Source: Ruminococcus sp. | Lineage (GTDB): Bacteria > Bacillota > Clostridia > Oscillospirales > Ruminococcaceae | Direction: 5' to 3' | Assembly (NCBI GenBank): GCA_017960805.1 | Contig: JAGCYM010000104.1 | Location: 1 to 51,609 of the forward strand | DNA length: 51,609 nt | The notes under the pieces: generated by a model | What the model was told of the DNA's origin: nothing | Seen by the model: the letters and a program-made list of their open reading frames with translations, nothing else | Database searches by the model: none | Made by a program: the position numbers and the translations under genes | Shown: positions 18,672 through 26,465 of the stretch, in pieces | How positions within the stretch are numbered: the first letter of the stretch is position 1 | Layout: every line of letters starts with the position of its first letter

Positions 18672-19823
18672 ATGAGCGCTAATATTATAAAGCTGACAGG
18701 CAGAATAGACTCAGGCAATGCTTCCGAATGGGAACAGAAAATAATGCAGCAAATTGATGCAGAAACAGAAAACGCTTTCGACGCATCAAATCTTGAATAT
18801 ATTTCCAGTGCAGGTCTGAGGGTTCTGATGAAAGTCAGGAAGCAGGCTGTAAATGAAATGCGGATATTTGATGTTTCTCCCGAAGTGTATGATATATTCG
18901 ATATGACTGGTTTTACAGAGCTTTTCAAAGTAGAGAAGCGCCTCCGTGAGTTATCTGTTGATGGCTGTGAGATCATCGGAAAAGGATTCTACGGTACTGT
19001 TTATCGTATTGATCCAGAGACTATAGTTAAGGTATATAATGAACCCGACAGCATACCTATAATTCAAAACGAGCAGCGTCTTGCAAAGCGTGCTTTCGTC
19101 AAAGGTGTGCCTACAGCAATTTCTTATGATATTGTCAGGGTAGGTGACAGCTACGGTTCGGTATTTGAGCTTCTCAAAGCAAGCTCATTTAATGATCATT
19201 TGATCAATGAACCAGCGAATTTCGACGTGCTTCTTAAAAAATATGTTGATTTTTTGAAAGTTGTACACAGCGCAGAAATGGACCCTGATACACTGCCTAT
19301 GGCCAGAGATACTTTCATAAGCTATCTTGATGTTATAAAAGAATATATCACTCAGGAACAGAATGACAGACTTAAAGAAATGTTGTCAGCTATGCCTGAT
19401 GATCTCCATATGATACACGGCGATTTTCAGATGAAAAACGTAATGCTTGTTGATGATGAACCAATGCTCATTGATATGGAGACAATAGCTACAGGTCAGC
19501 CTATATTTGATCTGCAGGCACTATATGTTACATATATTGCTTTCAGCGAGGATTGTCCGGATAATCTCAGTAGTTTTCTTGGCATTTCTGATGATCTGCG
19601 TGAACCGATATGGAATAGCATAATAGAGAATTATTATAATACTGTTGACACAAAAGAGCGTTCTATAATAAATGATAAGATCCAATTGCTTGCGACTATA
19701 CGTTTCCTTTATTTGATAGCCGTATCGGATCTGAAAAAAGGTGAACTTGGTGAAAAGCGCATACAGCGTTCTAAAGAGCATATTGGAGAACTACTTGACC
19801 GTATAAATTCTTTTGTGATATGA
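18672..19823 (+). CDS. STAS domain fused to an aminoglycoside-phosphotransferase-like kinase
   Basis: 383 residues. Residues 1-93 are a STAS domain with L-E-Y-I-S-S-A-G-L-R-V-L (41-52), nearly identical at the phospho-site to the stand-alone STAS protein at 10896. Residues ~96-383 are a small-molecule kinase of the APH/choline-kinase fold: G-K-G-F-Y-G-T-V-Y-R (103-112), lysine in I-V-K-V-Y, catalytic H-G-D-F-Q-M-K-N (249-256) and metal site I-D-M-E (267-270). It resembles the TIGR02172 paralogous family known from fibre-degrading gut bacteria. The STAS part could be phosphorylated by the RsbW-like kinase and so gate the C-terminal kinase; the substrate is unknown. GGAGGT lies 8 bases before the ATG. 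Confidence 0.87.
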   Translation: MSANIIKLTGRIDSGNASEWEQKIMQQIDAETENAFDASNLEYISSAGLRVLMKVRKQAVNEMRIFDVSPEVYDIFDMTGFTELFKVEKRLRELSVDGCEIIGKGFYGTVYRIDPETIVKVYNEPDSIPIIQNEQRLAKRAFVKGVPTAISYDIVRVGDSYGSVFELLKASSFNDHLINEPANFDVLLKKYVDFLKVVHSAEMDPDTLPMARDTFISYLDVIKEYITQEQNDRLKEMLSAMPDDLHMIHGDFQMKNVMLVDDEPMLIDMETIATGQPIFDLQALYVTYIAFSEDCPDNLSSFLGISDDLREPIWNSIIENYYNTVDTKERSIINDKIQLLATIRFLYLIAVSDLKKGELGEKRIQRSKEHIGELLDRINSFVI

Positions 19824-19896
19824 ACAGCATCAGAAATATCAGCATACATCAATTAGTTTGCTTACATCACTTCTAAATGAATCGAGATGACACGAT

Positions 19897-22800
19897 ATGA
19901 AAAAAACTCAAATAAAAGATTCAGTGAGAAACATAAGGAAACAATTTGTTTCCTATCTTTCTATCATTATCATCGCATTTCTTGCTGTTGTTGCATATCT
20001 TGGAATTAATTATTCTTCTGAGAGCATTTCTCAGAATGCCAGTCTTTTCTACAATGATAAGAATTATCGTGATGTCGAGATAGTATCAACACTTCTTCTG
20101 TCAGAAGATGATCTGTCTGCAATACGTTCAGTTGATGGAGTAAGTGATGCCGAGGGTATATATTTAACCAGCGGAATTATTGAAAAAGACAATAATCACA
20201 GAAGCGTTGATGTTATTTCATTGACGGAGCGTATAAATACGTTACAACTTCTTCAAGGTGATTTCCCTCAAAATGATCATGAATGTGTAATTGAAAAATA
20301 TCTGGCAGATGCTCTTAAATATAATATTGGAGATACCATTCAAATAAAAAACAAAGACGGAAATATTCCTAATTATCTTATCAATAATACCTTTATTATA
20401 ACTGGAATAGCGTTACATCCGGATCACGGTGGCAATTCATTTGCTGTTCCAGGAAATCGTAATGTTCTTATTGCTCCGGAGGCATTCGATAAAGAAGCAC
20501 TCGACAATTGCTATATGAAAGCATTGGTCGATATAAAAACAGATGAAACCAATCGCTTTAGCAAAAAATATTCTTCCAAAGTCAATGATACAGTGGAAAA
20601 GTTGCGATATCTTGCAGATGAACGTGAAACTTTGAGATATGAAAGTATAATAGGAAGATATCAGACCGAGATTGATAATGGTCAGAACAAACTTAACTAT
20701 GCAAAAGAAGAACTTGATAAGGCACGCAGCGAACTTGACGATAATCAGAAGAAACTGGATGACGCTAAAACAGAGCTTGAAAAAGCCAGAAAGAAACTGG
20801 ATAGCGGAATAGAAGAAGCAGAATCATCCAAAAAGGAATTGGACAGTGCTCTAAAGAAACTCAACGACGGTGAATCAAAGATTGCTGCTTCTAAACAACA
20901 GCTCGATGATGCTAAAGCACTTTTGAATGAAAGCAAGACTGAACTAGATAAAGCTAAATCAAAACTTGACCGCGGGCGTGAAGAACTGATTTCAAGTTAT
21001 CAGCAGATTGAAGAAGCTAAGTCAGAAATGCGTAATGAGCTGCGTCAGGAAATAACGTCAGCTGATAAAAATAATGAACACGAAATAAATTGGTACGAAG
21101 GATCAGAAGAAATTGACCCAGATGATCCTTCAGCTTCAGCAACTGCTTTTCCGGTTACTGACGAAATAACTATTGACTTGACAAAGCCATTGCGTGAAGG
21201 AGTAACAGAACTGGTTGATGAAATTGACATGACTCCGGAAGAACAGAATGAACTGATAATTAAATACAATATTAAGATTCCTGAGGATAAAGACCCTAAG
21301 GAAGCTCTTATCGACAAGATATGCGAAGAGTTAGAGCCTCAATATAATGAGCTTTCTTCAGCAGCGATTCAATGGGATGAACAACATCAGATCTATATTG
21401 AAGGACTTGATGAATATAATCGCGGAATGGATAAATACACTCAAGGTCTTGCCGAGTATGAAAGCGGCCTTGAAAAGTATACTTCAAGCCGCAAGGAGCT
21501 CGATGATGGCTGGAAACAGTATAATGAAGGCCTTGAAAAATACAATGCAGCAAAGAAAGAACTATCATCTGGTCAGGAAACATATGACGATAAACAGAAA
21601 GAATACCAGGACGGCCTTTCAAAATTTGAGGACGGCAAAAATCAATATGAAGAAGGTGTTTCTGAATACACATCAGGTGAAGAGAAGATTGAAAAAGCCT
21701 GGGATGACATGACAAATCAGGACAAATGTCATTGGATAATCCTTGATATGGAGGGCAACACATCCTATCTGCTTATTCAGAACAATATCCAGAGTATTAG
21801 GAATATGGGCATAACTTTTTCGCTCGTTTTTATTCTTGTCGGTGCAATGGTAATCTATGCAACACTTGGCAGAATGGTTGATGAACAGCGTAAGCTCATA
21901 GGCGCTACAAAAGCACTCGGTTTCTTCAATTGGGAAATACTCGGGAAATACCTTACTTATGGTATTTCCGGCACACTTCTTGGTATGTTCTTTGGAACAG
22001 CTGCTTCATATTATATTTTCCAGAAACTAATATCCAGTGCTTATGATAATATGTATACTTTTGAAGTGGATAAGCTTGGATTTAATATGTTAATGACACT
22101 GATCGTCTGGATAGCTGGTATTGCTGTATCAGGAATGACAGTTTCTATTGCATGCTCGAATCTGATACGTTCAACAGCTATCAGTCTGTTGCAGGGGAAA
22201 GTCCCACTGAAAAAATGGAAAAGTAGTAGAATTAATCGTTCTACTTCGTTGTATGGAAGACTTGTGTTGCTAAATATACTTTCTAGTAAGAAAAGAGTTA
22301 CTGTATCAATAGTCAGCATAGCAGGCTGCTGCACACTGCTTGTAGCTGGATTCACATTAAAGTATAGTGTACGAAAAGCGATAGACAATCAATTCAGCAG
22401 TATCCAGAACTATGACCTGCAATTTGAATTTGATAGTAAGATTTCTTCATCAGAACAGAAAATACAGGACATACTCAATGAAGCCGGAACAGAATGGACA
22501 GAAACAGGACAAAAAACGATCTATTATGATGCAGGTGGAAAGATTTCAGCAACAACTCTTATATGCGGTGATATTTCTGAGTTTTTATATTTCTATAATG
22601 CTGTCGATGTTGATACGGGTAAGCAAATATCAGATGACGGTACAGGGATATGGATATTCAACCGTGCTGCTGAGATAAATCATTTTTCTACCGGAGATGA
22701 AATCTCACTTTTTGATAATTCGATGAATGAATATAAGGCCCAGATCTCAGGAATTTATAATCTTTATATGGGCAGACAGATGTTAATGTCCAGAGAAGCT

Positions 22801-23358
22801 TACAAGGAAGTATTCGAAGTCGAAGCAAAGAATAATAAATTTTATGTTAAAACTAACGATGCAGATAAGGAAGCGTTGATTGAGCAAATCAAGAATATTG
22901 AAGGCATTGAGAAAATTAAGGTTGTTGAAGAGGACCGTGATTATTATCTGTCAAATACTGAAGTACTAAATTTCTTAGCTTTGCTTATGACTGGAATGGC
23001 TGGAATGATGGCATATTTTATTCTTCTCAACAATGTTAATATGTATGTGAATCAGAAAAAGAAGGAACTCATCATAATGCGTGTGAACGGATTTTCAATA
23101 CGTGAAGTATTAGGTTATGTTTCATATGAGCTTATTGCAACCACAGTGACAGGTATTCTTATCGGACTTGTAACAGGTTCACTGTTAGGATACCGCATGA
23201 TAAAACTGATGGAAACAGATATGTTGCATTTTGTAAGAAGCGTCCAGTTTGAGGCATGGGGATTTGCAATAGTGATAACAATACTATTCTCTTTAGTTAT
23301 CGGATTTATTGCTCTCAGAAAAATACCACACTACAAGTTGACAGATGCCACTCAGTAA
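19897..23358 (+). CDS. FtsX/MacB-type ABC permease with long extracellular coiled coils
   Basis: 1153 residues. TM1 ~18-40, an extracellular region (MacB_PCD-like ~45-240), then a Lys/Glu/Asp-rich coiled coil (~255-380) made of short heptad-like repeats (E-L-D, K-L-D). An acidic segment and a second coiled coil (~495-610) rich in Y-x-x-G-L-x-K-Y follow. Next come the first FtsX TM bundle (~635-790), a second extracellular domain (~830-1010) and the last TM bundle (~1015-1150). Such permeases usually work mechanically with a LolD-type ATPase, here encoded 12 bp downstream, to export or release cell-surface molecules. Weak ribosome site. The coiled-coil DNA is repetitive but coding throughout. 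Confidence 0.88.
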   Translation: MKKTQIKDSVRNIRKQFVSYLSIIIIAFLAVVAYLGINYSSESISQNASLFYNDKNYRDVEIVSTLLLSEDDLSAIRSVDGVSDAEGIYLTSGIIEKDNNHRSVDVISLTERINTLQLLQGDFPQNDHECVIEKYLADALKYNIGDTIQIKNKDGNIPNYLINNTFIITGIALHPDHGGNSFAVPGNRNVLIAPEAFDKEALDNCYMKALVDIKTDETNRFSKKYSSKVNDTVEKLRYLADERETLRYESIIGRYQTEIDNGQNKLNYAKEELDKARSELDDNQKKLDDAKTELEKARKKLDSGIEEAESSKKELDSALKKLNDGESKIAASKQQLDDAKALLNESKTELDKAKSKLDRGREELISSYQQIEEAKSEMRNELRQEITSADKNNEHEINWYEGSEEIDPDDPSASATAFPVTDEITIDLTKPLREGVTELVDEIDMTPEEQNELIIKYNIKIPEDKDPKEALIDKICEELEPQYNELSSAAIQWDEQHQIYIEGLDEYNRGMDKYTQGLAEYESGLEKYTSSRKELDDGWKQYNEGLEKYNAAKKELSSGQETYDDKQKEYQDGLSKFEDGKNQYEEGVSEYTSGEEKIEKAWDDMTNQDKCHWIILDMEGNTSYLLIQNNIQSIRNMGITFSLVFILVGAMVIYATLGRMVDEQRKLIGATKALGFFNWEILGKYLTYGISGTLLGMFFGTAASYYIFQKLISSAYDNMYTFEVDKLGFNMLMTLIVWIAGIAVSGMTVSIACSNLIRSTAISLLQGKVPLKKWKSSRINRSTSLYGRLVLLNILSSKKRVTVSIVSIAGCCTLLVAGFTLKYSVRKAIDNQFSSIQNYDLQFEFDSKISSSEQKIQDILNEAGTEWTETGQKTIYYDAGGKISATTLICGDISEFLYFYNAVDVDTGKQISDDGTGIWIFNRAAEINHFSTGDEISLFDNSMNEYKAQISGIYNLYMGRQMLMSREAYKEVFEVEAKNNKFYVKTNDADKEALIEQIKNIEGIEKIKVVEEDRDYYLSNTEVLNFLALLMTGMAGMMAYFILLNNVNMYVNQKKKELIIMRVNGFSIREVLGYVSYELIATTVTGILIGLVTGSLLGYRMIKLMETDMLHFVRSVQFEAWGFAIVITILFSLVIGFIALRKIPHYKLTDATQ

Positions 23359-23370
23359 GGAGGAATAGTT

Positions 23371-24594
23371 ATGTTAAATAAAAAATCAGCCATCTTGAAT
23401 GCAACGATGGAAATAATGGAAGAGCTCCTCCAGACTGATGATGTATATGAAGTTCTTTCAAAGTGTCTTGATATAATTGTAGATCTGGTCAAATGCGAAG
23501 CTGCTGTTGTTTGGATCGCTGATGGTAAGCAGGAGAGACTTTATCCGCTGTTTCACAGAGGCCCCGCTGATATAACAGGGGTAAGCGTTCAGAATGGCAG
23601 TGGCACAGAGGGACAATGTGTCACGAACGGGGAAACGATATTACTTAATGATACTGACAAAACCGATGATTTTGAGGGATCCGTCTTCGACGGGAACGGT
23701 TTCAAAACTAATTCTGTGATGTGCCTTCCATTGAAAGTACATAAAAAAACATATGGATGTTTTCAGATAATAAACAAGCTCGATACTGATGGATTTGACG
23801 AAGATGAACGTGTCATTTGTGAGCGTATGGCAGCACTTGCTGCTATGTCGATTGATGAGATGGGCGTTGAACTCGAAATCCCTGAGAAGAAAAATGTTCT
23901 AATATCACTCAAAGGAGTTACAAGGGAATTTCCTTCGGGTGATGGTGTAGTGAAGATTCTAAAGGGAATAGACCTTGATATCTATGAAAATGAATTTGTA
24001 GTTATCCTCGGAGAATCAGGTTGTGGAAAGAGTACAATGCTGAATATAATCGGTGGCATGGATCAGCTCACTGACGGAACTTTACTCATCGATGATAAGG
24101 ACTATTCACATCCTTCAGAGAAGGAGCTGACTGAGTACAGACGCTTGAAGCTTGGTTTCATTTTTCAGTCCTACAACCTTATGCCGAATCTTACCGCAAA
24201 GGAGAATCTGCAATTTATTGCTGATCTTGTACCAGATCCTCTTCCCGTGGATACGGCACTTGAAAAGGTCGGAATGGCCCACCGCGCGGATAATTACCCC
24301 TCACAGCTTTCAGGAGGTCAGCAGCAGCGAATAGCTATTGCTCGTGCCCTTGTAAAGCAACCGAAGGTCATACTTGCTGACGAGCCTACTGCTGCACTTG
24401 ACCTTCAAACAAGTCTTGAAGTGCTTGACGCTATCGAAACTATAGTCCGCAACAAAACTGCTACTGTCATAATGGTTACACACAATCCGGAAATAGGAAA
24501 AATAGCAGATCGTGTAATTAAGTTAAGAGCAGGAAAGGTCGCAAGTATAAAGACAAATCCTAATCCACTTCATGCTAAAGATCTTACATGGTAA
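23371..24594 (+). CDS. GAF domain fused to a LolD/MacB-type ABC ATPase
   Basis: 407 residues. Residues ~10-165 form a GAF domain (C-L-D-I-I-V-D-L-V start, G-V-S-V-Q-N-G, V-M-C-L-P-L, then I-I-N-K-L). Residues ~175-400 are an ABC ATPase: Walker A G-E-S-G-C-G-K-S-T (214-222), Q-loop F-Q-S-Y, signature L-S-G-G-Q-Q-Q-R, Walker B L-A-D-E-P-T, H-loop T-H-N. The usual LolD-type ATPase is about 230 residues and has no sensor. The GAF domain suggests gating by a cytosolic ligand or by redox state. Excellent AAGGAGG site; it pairs with the FtsX permease just upstream. Confidence 0.9.
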   Translation: MLNKKSAILNATMEIMEELLQTDDVYEVLSKCLDIIVDLVKCEAAVVWIADGKQERLYPLFHRGPADITGVSVQNGSGTEGQCVTNGETILLNDTDKTDDFEGSVFDGNGFKTNSVMCLPLKVHKKTYGCFQIINKLDTDGFDEDERVICERMAALAAMSIDEMGVELEIPEKKNVLISLKGVTREFPSGDGVVKILKGIDLDIYENEFVVILGESGCGKSTMLNIIGGMDQLTDGTLLIDDKDYSHPSEKELTEYRRLKLGFIFQSYNLMPNLTAKENLQFIADLVPDPLPVDTALEKVGMAHRADNYPSQLSGGQQQRIAIARALVKQPKVILADEPTAALDLQTSLEVLDAIETIVRNKTATVIMVTHNPEIGKIADRVIKLRAGKVASIKTNPNPLHAKDLTW

Positions 24595-24660
24595 AAAATA
24601 CGTCAACTGGTTACTATGAATTATATTATGAAAACAGATATTTAGAAGCAGGTGTAGCAA

Positions 24661-25869
24661 ATGAATAATTCTTTAATATTAAATAATAAGAAAGTTTTGG
24701 CCGTGGTATGTTCGGCTACAGCCGCTTTAGCAGTATTCAGCTTTGGGAAATTCTCTTCATTTGCTGAAGTTGAGGACAGCTCTAAATATTCTGATATGCA
24801 TAACTGGGCATACTTCGCAGAAGGAGACGGAAAAGAAGCAGATGTTTTTTTTATAGCTCCGACAGTTGATAAAAAAGACGAAGCGCAGATGGATATCAAC
24901 GATGAAGTCAACCGTGAAAGATTTGTCGGTGCTCTTGAAATGGAGAGAGGTATTTTTGATGAAAACACCCGCCTCTTTGCTCCTTACTACAGCCAGATTT
25001 CATTGAAAAGTGATGAACTTCCTGATGAAGAAAGAGAAGTTCTACTGAAGAGTGCTTATGCTGACGTTTCAGAGGCTTTCAATTATTACCTTGAAAATGA
25101 GAATAACGGAAGACCTATAATTCTTTTCGGATTTTCACAGGGTGCTGATATGTGCTACAGGATAATGAAGGAGTACTTTTCGGATGAAAAACTCAGCTCA
25201 CAGCTTGTCGCTACTTATGCACTCGGCTGGGGAATGAGCATTGAGGAAGTAACAGAATATCCGTATATGAAGTTTGCTCAGAGCGAAGATGATACTGGCG
25301 TTATCGTCAGCTTTGAATGTGAAGCTCCTGAGGTCACAGATTCTTTTATTTGTCCTGAAGGGAAAAAGATGCTCTCTATTAATCCTCTAAACTGGAAAAC
25401 AGATTCAACTCCTGCTGATAAGTCACTGAATAAAGGTGCGTGCTTCATGAAAAGATATAGCAAGGAAATCGATAATGAGATTCCCGAGCTTTGTGGCTGT
25501 TATATCGATGAAAACAGAGGCATACTGAAAGTTACTGATATAAGCAAAGATGAATATCCTGCTGGATTAGCTTCTCTGCCCGATGGTTCATATCATATCT
25601 ATGATTATCAGTTCTTTTTCCGTAATCTGCAAGACAATGTCAGCGTTCGAATAGCTGCTTATAATCAGAAGAACGTAGTGACAACATCATCAGCATCAAA
25701 CGAAGTCACAACAACTACATCTACATCAACTACGACTACAACCAGCAAGGTGTCAACCTCTTCAGCAAGTAGCAATCCGAAGACTGGAGACAGTGGAGCT
25801 GCGTTCCCAATAGCAATTATCGCATTATCTTTTGGTACAGCTTTCTTGTTAAGAAAGAAGAATAACTGA
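24661..25869 (+). CDS. Sortase-anchored DUF3089 alpha/beta-hydrolase-like protein
   Basis: 402 residues: signal peptide 1-35 (F-A-E-V), then a DUF3089-type domain with D-V-F-F-I-A-P-T (61-68), an S-A-Y-A-D-V helix (131-136), and a nucleophile elbow G-F-S-Q-G-A (Ser159). A Thr/Ser linker follows, then the sorting signal N-P-K-T-G-D, a hydrophobic stretch and R-K-K-N-N. This is the same unusual Asn-Pro motif as on the GH3 enzyme at 1 kb, so both probably use the same sortase. The hydrolase substrate is unknown. It may be read by transcription through the ABC genes, 66 bp upstream. Confidence 0.82.
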   Translation: MNNSLILNNKKVLAVVCSATAALAVFSFGKFSSFAEVEDSSKYSDMHNWAYFAEGDGKEADVFFIAPTVDKKDEAQMDINDEVNRERFVGALEMERGIFDENTRLFAPYYSQISLKSDELPDEEREVLLKSAYADVSEAFNYYLENENNGRPIILFGFSQGADMCYRIMKEYFSDEKLSSQLVATYALGWGMSIEEVTEYPYMKFAQSEDDTGVIVSFECEAPEVTDSFICPEGKKMLSINPLNWKTDSTPADKSLNKGACFMKRYSKEIDNEIPELCGCYIDENRGILKVTDISKDEYPAGLASLPDGSYHIYDYQFFFRNLQDNVSVRIAAYNQKNVVTTSSASNEVTTTTSTSTTTTTSKVSTSSASSNPKTGDSGAAFPIAIIALSFGTAFLLRKKNN

Positions 25870-25910
25870 TACATTTGAAGTTCAGATATTGCCTCTTCGA
25901 ATTATATAGC

Positions 25911-25943
25911 AAAAGTCGACTCATCTTTTTGAGCCGACTTTTT
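25911..25943 (+). terminator. Intrinsic terminator
   Basis: Stem AGTCG-A-CTCA with TGAG-C-CGACT (one mismatch) around a short T-rich loop, followed by TTTTT. It closes the plus-strand run that began at 10.8 kb. Confidence 0.8.
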
Positions 25944-25953
25944 ACATATTAAC

Positions 25954-26090
25954 GCTAGAAGTCTCCGACCTCTACAGGTGGGAGGTGAATAGCACTCCCC
26001 GTCAAAGAAATGACATTCCTCCGGCTTGCAGGAGGGCATCCCATCATCATTGATGATGAGAGTATCAGTCAAACAAAATGCATACAAATT
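25954..26090. mobile_element. Candidate IS200/IS605-type end or omega-RNA-like remnant
   Basis: A compact hairpin-rich stretch without any credible ORF. Three hairpins follow one another: 25963-25984 (CTCC.ACCT with AGGT.GGAG), 26018-26035 (CCTCC/GGAGG with inner GC pairs) and 26042-26058 (CATCATCA/TGATGATG). The combination of a T-A-G-A-A-G start, a GGGAG hairpin and clustered stems resembles ends of IS200/IS605-TnpB elements in Firmicutes, but no transposase or tnpB is present. Identification is by eye. Confidence 0.35.
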
Positions 26091-26351
26091 GTATAATTTA
26101 AAGGGATAGCATTAAATATGTATACAATATCGTGAGGTTGCACAGATTAAACGTTGTTTAATTGTTTATTGCGCCCATAAAAAATATTGATTTGTATCAT
26201 CCGTAATTCGATGATAGTTTAAATATCATGACAAACACAAATTAATTTGGAAAAGTGACTGATTAGTCTGAATGCACTAAAAACACACCGAAACTTTGTA
26301 CAGTTTTCTTTTCGATATTAATAGATTATTAATATTTTGCGAAGCAATACG
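26091..26351. other. AT-rich non-coding stretch
   Basis: About 260 bases between the hairpin cluster and the promoter of the HD-kinase gene. No credible ORF, stable hairpin or known motif was recognised. Confidence 0.5.
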
Positions 26352-26360
26352 TGCTATAAT
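26352..26360 (+). promoter_or_regulatory. Extended -10 promoter for the HD-kinase operon
   Basis: TGCTATAAT, an extended -10 element (TGn plus consensus TATAAT), lies about 105 bases before the HD-kinase start. No good -35 hexamer is present at 16-18 bp, as is common for extended -10 promoters. Confidence 0.55.
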
Positions 26361-26465
26361 ATACATATTGTAACCGTTAAATTTACTCAAATATTCGATC
26401 ATGTTGAGTATTTATCGTCGTAAGTGCCGATATGATGAATTCTGATAACCAAAGGATGAACTGCT

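Noticed and set aside
20650-21010. Short repeated DNA units that look like a repeat array
   Set aside because: They encode the heptad repeats of the permease coiled coil in one open frame; unit length and spacers are not CRISPR-like.
21308-21763. Minus-strand ORF of 151 residues
   Set aside because: Mirror of the second coiled coil of the permease; no ribosome site or family.
25902-26087. Minus-strand ORF of 61 residues
   Set aside because: It crosses three hairpins and has no ribosome site; the stretch is better explained as a structured element end.
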